A stretch of DNA of 64,000 nt from Phoenix dactylifera (taxonomy: Eukaryota > Streptophyta > Magnoliopsida > Arecales > Arecaceae). The stretch lies in contig NC_052399.1 of NCBI RefSeq assembly GCF_009389715.1, positions 29,397,146 through 29,461,145 of the forward strand. Direction: 5' to 3'. The notes under the pieces were generated by a model. It did no database searches. It was not told the origin of the DNA and was given only the letters and a program-made list of their open reading frames with translations. Shown one piece after another: positions 1 through 8,917 of this stretch (its first letter is position 1; the number at the start of each line of letters is the position of its first letter). The position numbers and the translations under genes are program-made.

Positions 1-3000
1 TCCCGGGTGAGAAAAACTCGACCCCGTCGAGTGTAAATCGGGGCGGCTGTCGTACTGCTCCAGAAGATCCGGGTCAAGGCGCTGCAACTCAGCTCGCGAA
101 ATCCACGACACATCTGATTCGGGTCGACCTTTCCACCGAACAAGGTAACGTTGGTAGCTTCCTCTCCTGGTAGAGATAACCTGCTCATCTAATATATGTT
201 CTATGTGTTCTCTGCGTGCATGAAACTGGGGAGGTGGAGGCTCACTAGCAGGTGCTAGAGCAGGGTGATCAACAACAGTGGATGTATCAACAAAAGGGTC
301 AGAAGGAATGAATGTTGATTTCTTGTATGGGACTAAATCTTCAATATTAAATGTCGCACTAATCCCATAGTCTTCAGGAAGATCTACAACATACGCATTC
401 GAACTGATTTTCTTTAGGATTTTGAATGGTCCCGCACTACGAGATTGCAACTTTTTGAACGTCCCCGAAGGAAGTTGTTCAGGTCTAATTCTTACCATGA
501 CTGAATCACCTACATTTAATTCTTTATAACGGCGGTGCAAATCAGCAAAGGATTTATATTTTAAGTTATTAGAGTGAATAATTTTGCTGATCTCCTGATG
601 CAATGAATGCAGGTGTGAAGAAAATGATTGTGCAGACTCGGAGACTCTATGCTGATGAGACATGGGGATCAAGTCTATAGGTTGCCTAGGTTTATAACCA
701 TTCACCACTTCAAAAGGACTCATGCCTATGGTCCTATTGACCGAACTATTATATGCAAACTCGGCAGTTGGTAACACGAGATCCCAAGTCCTAGTATGCT
801 CACCTACCAGACATCTGAGAAGACTCCCTAGACTTCGGTTGACAACTTCGGTCTGGCCATCAGTTTGGGGATGATAGGCAGAGGAAAATTTTAATTTGGT
901 ACCCATCATGTGCCAAAGAGTTTTCCAAAAATAGCTCATAAATTTAACATCCCTATCGGACACAATAGATTTAGGGATACCATGGAGTCTAACGACTTCG
1001 TCAAAATAGATTTTCGCAATCCTAGAAGCATCAGAAGTCTTAGAACATGGTAGAAAATGAGCCATTTTAGAGAACCGGTCCACTACTACAAAAATGGAAT
1101 CATGTCTGGTCGAGGTACGTGGAAGCCCTAACACAAAATCCATGCTAACATCTTGCCACGGACAATCAGGAACTGGTAATGGAGTGTAAAGCCCAGTGTT
1201 CTGTTTACGTTGTTTTGCTAATTGACATGTGCGGCACTGAGCGACGATCTTGGCCACGTCTCTCTTGAGACTCGGCCAGAAGAAACGTCTTTCCGCCATC
1301 TCAATGGTTTTGTCTCTCCCGAAATGCCCAGACAGTCCTCCAGCGTGTACTTCCCATACTAGAAAATCTCGCAAAGAAGTTCGAGGAATACACAATCGGT
1401 CGGAGCGAAAGAGATAATCATCGTGTAAAAAGAAATCATCGTGCTCTCTCTCTACTCCATCTCGTAAGGTCAGGTATACATTACTAAAATCGGGACAGGT
1501 GGTATATTGTTCCCTGATCCTTTCAAAACCAATTACTTCAGTGCTCATCATGGATAGGAGGAAGATCCGTCGACTGAGCGCATCAGCAGCCTTATTCTCA
1601 ACTCCAGCTTTATGTTTCAGCACAAAAGTATAGGCTTGTAGAAACTCAATCCATCGGCCATGTCGAAAGTTTAATTTCTTTTGAGAATTGAGATACTTTA
1701 AAGCCTCATGGTCTGAATACAGGACAAATTCTTGCGGTAGCAAATAGTGTCGCCAATGTCGCAAAGTTTGCACTACCGCATAGAATTCCTTATCATAGGT
1801 GGAATAACGCAACCTGCCGTCACTTAACTTTTCGCTAAAGAACGCGACAGGGTGACCTTCTTGGCTTAACACACCGCCTATGCCAACGCCAGAGGCATCA
1901 CATGCGACCTCGAATACCTTAGTGAAATCAGGGAGCCGCAAGACAGGTGCTTCGGTCATCCTATGCTTAATATCTTTAAATGCTTGGGATGCCGACTTAG
2001 TCCAGATAAAATCTCCTTTCTTCATGCAATCTGTGATAGGAGACATTATGGAACCAAAATTCCTAATGAAGCGACGATAGAAAGTAGCCAGACCATGAAA
2101 ACTACGTACTTCGACTAAGGTCTTGGGCTCAGGCCAATCGACTATCGCGCTTACTTTTTCTGGATCAGCGGAGACACCCTTGGAAGATACTATGAACCCT
2201 AAGAAAGTGACGTGATCAGTCAGGAAGGCACACTTCTTAGGGTTTGCGAAGAAGCTTTCTCTCTGCAGGACTTCACAAACCTGCCTTAGGTGTGAAAGAT
2301 GGAGCTCTTGAGTTTGACTATAAATGAGGATGTCATCAAAGTATACAACGACAAATTTGTTCAAGAAAGGTCGCAAGATCTGTGTCATCACCCTCATAAA
2401 AGTACTTGGAGCATTTGTTAATCCGAAAGGCATTACTAACCATTCGTAGAGTCCATCTTTGGTTTTGAATGCTGTTTTCCATTCATCCCCAGGACGAATC
2501 CGAATCTGGTGGTACCCACTCTTTAGGTCGATCTTGGAAAAAACTGTAGCACGAGACATGTAGTCTAAAAGGTCGTCCAGCCTAGGAATGGGAAAACGAT
2601 ACTTTACCGTGATTTTATTGATAGCACGGCTATCGACGCACATCCTCCAAGAGCCATCTTTCTTGGGAGTGAGGAGTGCAGGTACAGCACATGGACTCAA
2701 GCTCTCACGAATGTACCCTCGAGTGACGAGTTCGTCAACTTGGCATTTCAGTTCAGTGTGCTCGTTTGGATTGAGTCTATGGTGGGGAAGATTTGGCAGT
2801 GACGCTCCAGGAATGAGATCAATTACGTGCTGAATATCACGCATTGGAGGGAGTGCCTCTGGAAGATCAGTCGGAAAGACAGATTGAAACTCCTCCAACA
2901 AAGGGACTACGGCGGCCGGATGTTCGACATTTGACTCCACATTAATAACTCTGGCCACAAGGGCGAACACAGGTGAATGGCTTTCGATATCTTTCATTAC

Positions 3001-4761
3001 CTCTTTCGAAGTAATGATGTGGAGTGACTCTTCCTTTTGTGGTGTAGCACCCTTCTTCTCAGGTACGGGCTCTCTAGGAGGCAATGAATTCAATATAATT
3101 TTCCGACCCTGGAACATAAAACTACACGAATTTGACCGACCATGAAGTGTGACGTCCCTATCGTATAACCAAGGTCTTCCTAAGATGACTTGACCTACGT
3201 CCATCGGAAGGCAGTCGCACCAAATCTCGTCTTTATAAGATAGGAATTGAATCGGGACAAGGCACCTTTCTGAAACCGAAATGGACGTCTTATCTACCCA
3301 GGCTACTTTATATGGATTAGGATGAGGGGTAGATTTTAGGCCAAGGCGAGAAACAACTCCAGATGCAATGGCATTGATGCAACTTCCGCTATCAAATAAG
3401 ATTTTGCATGTTTTACCATTGATCTTAATAAGTGTGTAAAATAGGGAGGTTCTTCGCCAGTCTTGTTCGGTCTTTGTTTGGGCTAGTGTGCACCTAACCA
3501 CATGGAGCCTATGGTTTTGGTCATTCCTATCAGTGGGCTCATTTTGGTATTCAGTCTGAACAAATTCTAACCCGGTCTTTTCGTCTCCAAAGTCATCTAC
3601 AAAATCCTCGATGTTTGGTTCATAGACTTCTTCGACACATTCAGTATCCTGGGTTCCTGCTTCCAGTTCAGTCATCAAATAGGTCTTGGCATTACATTGA
3701 GACGCAATATGGCCAAACTTTTGGCACCTGAAACACTGGGTTTGGTTTCTCAAGGGCGGGTTGGACCCTAATATGCCTTTTCCTTTATCAGTGGATGTAC
3801 TTTGAGCAGGCACCGGGAACGTCCTAGTCGGTGTTTGGCTAGAACCAGGCTGTGAAGGATGGTTGGAGAGTGGTCTAGGTTGTGGGAGATGGCTTTGATT
3901 AGGTCGGGCTCCTGGGGGTAAGAACCGAGAATCGGTACGTCTCACCACAGGGACTCGTAAAAAACTATCCACGTCTTGAGCCAATTGGTATGCCTGGCCA
4001 AGGGTAGTAATCTCTCGGAGGATCAGTTCTTTCTGGATCTCCTCACGGAGTCCTGTCCGAAACCTAGAAAGAGTAACAGTCTCTTCTTCGATTACACCAC
4101 ACCTCATGTGAAACTCCTCAAATTGTGCAATGTAATCGGCAACAGTTGAAGTTCCTTGGGTTAGTTTCTGCCACCTATCCATGAGGCGTTGTCGGTAAGA
4201 GAATGGCAGATACTTCTCATTCAGTTTCTCTTTCATATCCTCCCAAGTGGTGATGCGTGGAAGCCTCTGGGTCTCACGCCGATGTTCAACGTTATGCCAG
4301 TACCAGTGAGCTTGCCCAATAAGCTTCATTTTGGCAAACCGTACTTTTCTATCTTCAGTCATATCGTACCACTCAAAATAATTATCCATGGCTGCTCTCC
4401 AATCAAGGTACACGCTCGGCTCTAATTGACCAGCAAATGTAGGGGCTTCTACTCGCACGGTACGAAGTAGTCGCTCGTCAAGATCGCGCTGGTGATCAGG
4501 ATGATGTTGGTTCCTAGGGGGATGGGGGAAAGCTGCAGGCGGTGTGGTCAAACCAAACTCGGGATAAGCTGCGATTGGGGATGATGGTTCCGGAGTCCTA
4601 AGGTGTTGTATTTGAGCACGGACCTCACGTTTGAATTCGTCGTGATCAGCTCGTATTGCAGCTAATTGTTCTAGAATATCTTGTATGACTCTGGGGTCCA
4701 TGGTGGATGAAGGGGTCTGGGAGTCAGTGAGGAGGTACTCTCTACCACTACGGGTAGGCAT
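1..4761 (-). CDS. gag-pol: Gag-Pol polyprotein of Ty3/gypsy chromovirus (3' end missing)
   Basis: I read every codon line on the minus strand from the ATG at 4761 to the left edge and found no stop, so at least 1587 codons are open. Approximate landmarks: Gag capsid-like region at residues 90-330; CCHC zinc knuckle CFRCQKFGHIASQC near residue 342; aspartic protease with DSG near residue 454; reverse transcriptase from about 690 with YFDD near 806; RNase H DAS near 950; integrase with an HHCC zinc finger (about 1134-1185) and the D, D, E catalytic residues near 1207, 1268 and 1302; chromodomain about 1519-1565 (containing YLVRWKG). All catalytic residues checked are present. The stop codon lies beyond the window. 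The product would copy the element RNA and integrate the cDNA. In related elements the chromodomain targets particular chromatin. It could still be silent in the plant. Confidence 0.93.
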   Translation of the reverse strand, partial: MPTRSGREYLLTDSQTPSSTMDPRVIQDILEQLAAIRADHDEFKREVRAQIQHLRTPEPSSPIAAYPEFGLTTPPAAFPHPPRNQHHPDHQRDLDERLLRTVRVEAPTFAGQLEPSVYLDWRAAMDNYFEWYDMTEDRKVRFAKMKLIGQAHWYWHNVEHRRETQRLPRITTWEDMKEKLNEKYLPFSYRQRLMDRWQKLTQGTSTVADYIAQFEEFHMRCGVIEEETVTLSRFRTGLREEIQKELILREITTLGQAYQLAQDVDSFLRVPVVRRTDSRFLPPGARPNQSHLPQPRPLSNHPSQPGSSQTPTRTFPVPAQSTSTDKGKGILGSNPPLRNQTQCFRCQKFGHIASQCNAKTYLMTELEAGTQDTECVEEVYEPNIEDFVDDFGDEKTGLEFVQTEYQNEPTDRNDQNHRLHVVRCTLAQTKTEQDWRRTSLFYTLIKINGKTCKILFDSGSCINAIASGVVSRLGLKSTPHPNPYKVAWVDKTSISVSERCLVPIQFLSYKDEIWCDCLPMDVGQVILGRPWLYDRDVTLHGRSNSCSFMFQGRKIILNSLPPREPVPEKKGATPQKEESLHIITSKEVMKDIESHSPVFALVARVINVESNVEHPAAVVPLLEEFQSVFPTDLPEALPPMRDIQHVIDLIPGASLPNLPHHRLNPNEHTELKCQVDELVTRGYIRESLSPCAVPALLTPKKDGSWRMCVDSRAINKITVKYRFPIPRLDDLLDYMSRATVFSKIDLKSGYHQIRIRPGDEWKTAFKTKDGLYEWLVMPFGLTNAPSTFMRVMTQILRPFLNKFVVVYFDDILIYSQTQELHLSHLRQVCEVLQRESFFANPKKCAFLTDHVTFLGFIVSSKGVSADPEKVSAIVDWPEPKTLVEVRSFHGLATFYRRFIRNFGSIMSPITDCMKKGDFIWTKSASQAFKDIKHRMTEAPVLRLPDFTKVFEVACDASGVGIGGVLSQEGHPVAFFSEKLSDGRLRYSTYDKEFYAVVQTLRHWRHYLLPQEFVLYSDHEALKYLNSQKKLNFRHGRWIEFLQAYTFVLKHKAGVENKAADALSRRIFLLSMMSTEVIGFERIREQYTTCPDFSNVYLTLRDGVEREHDDFFLHDDYLFRSDRLCIPRTSLRDFLVWEVHAGGLSGHFGRDKTIEMAERRFFWPSLKRDVAKIVAQCRTCQLAKQRKQNTGLYTPLPVPDCPWQDVSMDFVLGLPRTSTRHDSIFVVVDRFSKMAHFLPCSKTSDASRIAKIYFDEVVRLHGIPKSIVSDRDVKFMSYFWKTLWHMMGTKLKFSSAYHPQTDGQTEVVNRSLGSLLRCLVGEHTRTWDLVLPTAEFAYNSSVNRTIGMSPFEVVNGYKPRQPIDLIPMSHQHRVSESAQSFSSHLHSLHQEISKIIHSNNLKYKSFADLHRRYKELNVGDSVMVRIRPEQLPSGTFKKLQSRSAGPFKILKKISSNAYVVDLPEDYGISATFNIEDLVPYKKSTFIPSDPFVDTSTVVDHPALAPASEPPPPQFHARREHIEHILDEQVISTRRGSYQRYLVRWKGRPESDVSWISRAELQRLDPDLLEQYDSRPDLHSTGSSFSHPG

Positions 4762-5430
4762 ACAGGAGCTACTCTAGTTGGTGATATGATATGCAATACT
4801 ACTAATGAACCCTAATTGTCTAAAGGTAATGCAGGACAACCTACTGATGCAACTCACTAATGCAACCTACTATGAATTCGGAAATCAGCAACTTTTCACA
4901 AAAATAACTTAAAATTAAATGTTACTAATTTGTACTTTGGTTATTTCAGAATTAAAGTAGAAAATTAGTCACTATAAGAAGTTAGGTTGCAAACACGTTT
5001 TACAGTCATTCAAAGTCTAAAAGTAATCTGATCTATGGATGTTGATGATGTCCTGACACTAAGGTGTGCTAATTTAATATTTAGATTTAATTGGGAGGTA
5101 GGACAGGTGTGGTGAAAAATGTTCTAGGTTTTGCAGTTTGACAATAAAATAAGTTTCAAAACAGGGATGTCATGCAAGAGAACTAGAACATATTTAAATA
5201 AGCAAGTCCAAGGGAGGAAGAACCTATTACCTGTGGCGGATACAGCCAATCAGAATCAGGTACTCGTGGGCTGGGGCGACGGTCGGGACGCAGTGAGTCG
5301 GGTCGTCGGATGGCGTGAATCTGGTCGCGTTACAGCAACTGGGGGCCTGCTGAACCTGTCAACTTTGGGGTATACTGTATGGTGTGGCTAGCGGGCCTGT
5401 AAATGAGGAAGGCTTGTGAGTTGATCCTTG

Positions 5431-5537
5431 AATCAGTGGCGGGCCCTGCAGTCAGTGGGCCGCAGGTGCTACGGTGGATCGGGAATCAGTGGCGGGCCCT
5501 GCAGTCAGTTGGGCCGCAGGTGGCTCAGTGGATCGGG
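5431..5537. repeat. Two-copy tandem repeat in the retroelement leader (about 53 bp unit)
   Basis: A unit beginning AATCAGTGGCGGGCCCTGCA occurs at 5431-5483 and again at 5484-5537, with a few substitutions and a 1-bp length difference. It lies in the GC-rich leader. Confidence 0.85.
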
Positions 5538-5602
5538 CGCGATGGAGCTCGAGTGAAGGAGAAACTGGGACCGAAAGGGGAGTGGAAAAGAGGGGAAAGA
5601 AG

Positions 5603-5757
5603 GGGGAAAGGTGGAAGCGGTGGTCTGGTGCAGCGGCAAGCGGAGGTGGGCGTAGCGGCGGGGCGTGGTGGAGTGGAGAGAAAAGGGGAAAGGTGGAGGC
5701 GGTGGTCTGGTGCAGCGGCAAGCGGAGGCGGGCGTAGCGGCGGGGCGTGGTGGCGTG
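5603..5757. repeat. Two-copy tandem repeat in the retroelement leader (about 82 bp unit)
   Basis: Two adjacent copies (about 5603-5684 and 5685-5757) share GGTCTGGTGCAGCGGCAAGC followed by a matching GC-rich stretch. They are nearly identical, which suggests recent slippage or template switching within the leader. Confidence 0.85.
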
Positions 5758-7109
5758 GCTCAGTGGAGGGAGAGACGATGACAATCGGAGGAAGCGGGCG
5801 GACTCGGGTGGTGTGTTAGCTGCCCAACGGCGTCGCAGCTGGTTCGGGCGGCGTAGCGGAGGGGTTCAGGCGATGGCGGATCTCGGCGGCGGCAGGAAGC
5901 GGCACGGGCGGGGGCGGCGACGGCGCAGCGACACGAGCGGCACGGGCACAGGGACGGCGCGGGCTCGGGTGACGGAGGAAATGGCGTCGGCGGCAGAAAC
6001 GGCACGGCAGAGGCGGCGAGGAGGAAACGGCGGACGGTCGGTGGTGGCGCTGCAGGCGGAGCTCGGCGACGGCGGCAAAGGAGGCGGTGGAAACCCTAGG
6101 GTTTCCTCTTCGGCAGAACAGAGGTTAGGTTTTTTTTTTTTTTTTGTTGGAAACACGTGCAGGTCACGTGATCCGATTTTTTTTTTTTTTTTTTTGAACC
6201 CTAACGGGTTCGGGTTATCGGTTTCGGGTTTCGAATGAAACCCGCTCCGATAACAGTAAAACTCAGCACGTGCGGGTCACGTGCCAATTTTTTTTTTTTT
6301 TTTTTTTTTTACTTACTGGTGGACCCGGGCTATCGGGTTTGCGGTAACGGGTTTAGAACCGACCCGTTACCGTAACTTCTTCTTCAACCTCCCGATCGAT
6401 TCGGGAGGGCGTTCCGACCGCTTCGGCGGTGGTTGCGGGGCGGCCGAACGGCGTGGCAGCGGCGGGGACTCTGTTGTCGGCGGCGACAGGCGGCGGCTGG
6501 TCGTGGTGGCGGCCGGAATCTCGCGCGCGGTGGTCGGCGAGTGCGTCGACAGTGCCGAGGGACAAGGTGGCAAGCAGATCGGCGACGCTCTTCTTCTTTC
6601 CGGCAGCGGGAGTCACACGCGGTCCTTCAACGCGCTCCGGTGTCCGTGGTCGACGTACGGCGTAAATCTCGTGCGCCCACAGGAAACCGGGAATCCGGCG
6701 ACGCTCGGCCATACACCGGTGGTGGCACGACAGTAACGGCGCGGCAGTGACGGTGGTGGCGTCGGTTGCAGGCTCCGGTGGAGGGCCAGAGGCGGCGCTG
6801 CAGAGAAAAGGGCACAGTGGGACTGCTCTGTCAGGGGAAAGCTTCCTCTTTTCTTTTCTTTTTTTTTTTTTTTTTTTTGCTCTGGTGAAAACACAGACCG
6901 AGAGAGAGGGGAATCGGAGGTGAATGGCTGTCGATCTGGGCCTTCACAGACTCGGCAGTGTTCTCTCTTTTTTTTTTTTTTTTTTTTCTTTTGGCTCTCG
7001 GTTTGGAGGAGTAGCCGGGAGATGGAAGTGCCCAACACAGTCTTCTTCTATTTCACAGGAAGGCTCGGACGATCTGGATCGGGCTTTGGCAGCAGGGGCA
7101 AAGCCTCTT

Positions 7110-7121
7110 GCTCTGATACCA
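7110..7121 (-). other. Primer-binding site (initiator tRNA-Met)
   Basis: The minus strand reads TGGTATCAGAGC, which is the usual plant retrotransposon primer-binding site complementary to the 3' end of initiator tRNA-Met. It lies 3 nt inside the LTR end (CA at 7126-7125). This fixes both the orientation of the element and the inner border of its 5' LTR. Confidence 0.9.
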
Positions 7122-7124
7122 AGT

Positions 7125-7473
7125 TGATGCCGGACTAACTTTAAGATGAAAGCAGGAGAAGAGGAGAAGAGAAGGAGGAAGAAGAAGAGAAGAAGAAGAA
7201 GGGAGGAGAAGAGAAGAAGAGGAGACGTGGGGGAAAGAGTTCTTTAATTCTGCCTTAAGCCCTAATCAGCTTACAAGTTCCCTTTAAATAGGGCCCCATA
7301 AGAACAATTAAAATAAACCCCTTACATAAAATAATCCCCCACAAATAAGCCCTAAAATGAAAATAAGCCCAGAATAGAATAAACCACAAATAAATCCCTA
7401 AACACAAATAAACCCAGAAATAACAATAAGCAAATATGCAAATAAAATGGGGACCTAGCTGATGTCCCCATCA
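7125..7473 (-). repeat. 5' LTR of the chromovirus (349 bp)
   Basis: On the minus strand the segment starts TGATGGGGACATCAGC and ends CCGGCATCA, giving the expected TG...CA ends with a 5-bp inverted terminus TGATG/CATCA. The inner end abuts the primer-binding site. About 7142-7235 is almost pure purine on the plus strand, so pyrimidine-rich in the element RNA sense. The outer border at 7473 is inferred from the terminal motif, because the partner LTR is not visible. Confidence 0.8.
7281..7290 (-). promoter_or_regulatory. Probable TATA box of the LTR promoter
   Basis: The minus strand reads TATTTAAAGG in the middle of the LTR, a reasonable TATA element for the element's own RNA polymerase II promoter. 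The call rests only on motif and location. Confidence 0.45.
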
Positions 7474-8853
7474 AATTTGCTTATGCATAAAGCCATCATT
7501 TATCCGTAGTTCCTTTTTGTATGGGCAAAAAAACCCTCATCCAAAAGTTATTCCAGAAATTGTATCCAAAAAAGCATTGGAGCAACTCACGCATAACTAT
7601 TCCATAGGCATAAACTTTTCTATTCTTGCTTTCTTATTCCCGAACCAACAAAGCCTAAATTAATCCAATTCGATGGTCCGCCACACATAAATAGGATATC
7701 TCCTGGTGGTCCCACAGCGCATACAACTTGCACTAATCAAAGACAATGTAATGGAAAACTATCTAATAAGATGTATGAGCATTTGTTATGGTGATCTAAG
7801 GAAGCTGTAGTAAAGATAGTCATTTCAAACAAAGCATTTGGAAGAACTAGAAATGACAGATGTAGCCCTCACAGAAATGGTGGAGGAGCCATAAAGCAAG
7901 CATCAATAGCTGAAAGAAACTAGATGATTATGATTACATAACACTCATGCCCTTTCGTAGGTGTCATCCCCAATGAACTGACAATTTTAACATCTCAATA
8001 TGCTAATACTGACTAGTTTCCAGGAATTTTTATCCTATAATCAACGTTCGTAATCAAAATATTAGCTTTAAAAACAAGCACTAGTATCTTGATAGATACT
8101 AATAACCAAAATATTGTAAGTAATATTAATAAAGAACACAGTTTAAGCAGATATTAGATCTACTAAGGTAATTACAAGGTTGTGCAAAATTGGTAACCAT
8201 GTGATCAGAGTTTGATTATTGACTAAAATAGAATTACTATCAGATTAATAACTGTGGGAAAATAATCCCTCCTACATGATGTTGCAAAAATATCAGCTCA
8301 TATAAAAGTTCAACCATCATTGCAAATGTTAAAGGAACATCTCAAATAAATGCATCTTCCTCAGTTAGGATTTTAACTCTAAGTTTTTAGTATTTTACAA
8401 AAATATTGATTTTCTTATTGTACTTCTCATTCGAGCTCAATGAATGTAAGATCTCTGTGAATTCATGAAGGTAACTAACATAGAGATTTTATAACAGGGT
8501 TTTCAGGCTCTGTTTGGTGCATGGATAAAGAAACCCAAATAAGTTTTTAAAAACCTCTATATTCTGATTTTTCTTGTTCTTCCAGTAGTAAGTATGAAAC
8601 TTTGTCGGTTGGAAATATGGAATAAACTGAAACTGAGAGGAATAACACTGATGTGAATCATTCAGACACAAATAAATTATTCAAACACACCCCCGTTGCA
8701 CATGTGAGCACAACGGTGAATATCTTTATTTGTGAAAAAGCAGTCATACCTGCTGAGAGGTGACCAAAATAAAACTATGTGAATCAAGCAAGAATAACTA
8801 TATGACACTTGGCCAAATAAACCCTTTATTTATGACACTTATTCAGGTTTTAT
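7474..8853. other. AT-rich DNA between the retroelement and G-gamma exon 4
   Basis: No credible coding region on either strand. I looked here on the minus strand for the Cys-rich last exon expected of a class C G-gamma gene and did not find one. The stretch may be the remaining part of the last intron, with the chromovirus inserted at 7473/7474. Confidence 0.5.
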
Positions 8854-8917
8854 TCATGCATGAAACAGGGCATCAGAGTGCAAGATGAGTGAAAGGCAAA
8901 GGATTTTTAGGACACAC

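Larger units (their letters stand above)
4762..7109 (-). other. Long untranslated leader of the chromovirus (PBS to gag start)
   Basis: About 2.35 kb separates the primer-binding site from the gag ATG. The half next to gag (about 4762-5400) is ordinary AT-rich DNA. The part at 5400-7080 is strongly GC-rich and contains two tandem duplications and five A-tracts (T-runs on the plus strand near 6128, 6178, 6288, 6860 and 6969). The many overlapping reading frames on both strands (Arg/Gly- or Pro/Ser-rich) are low-complexity by-products of composition, and I do not call any as genes. Near 6150-6290 are G-box-like CACGTG/TCACGTGA motifs. A captured host fragment is possible but not shown. Confidence 0.6.
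1..7473 (-). mobile_element. Ty3/gypsy chromovirus LTR retrotransposon, 5' part (runs off left edge)
   Basis: Read on the minus strand, the element has an LTR (7473-7125), a primer-binding site matching the initiator-methionine tRNA (7121-7110), a 2.3 kb untranslated leader, then one uninterrupted gag-pol frame from 4761 to the window edge. Domain order is Gag, zinc knuckle, protease, reverse transcriptase, RNase H, integrase, chromodomain. RNase H before integrase defines Ty3/gypsy, and a C-terminal chromodomain defines a chromovirus. The second LTR and the polypurine tract lie outside the window, so age from LTR divergence and the target duplication cannot be judged. The short LTR (349 bp) would suit a Reina-like lineage, but the clade is not established. 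The undamaged frame suggests a fairly young insertion. It lies in the same orientation as the G-gamma gene to its right. Confidence 0.93.

Noticed and set aside
5403..7138. Many overlapping 60-160 codon frames on both strands in the retroelement leader
   Set aside because: They are Arg/Gly- or Pro/Ser-rich, cross homopolymers and tandem duplications, and follow from GC-rich composition. None resembles a known protein.
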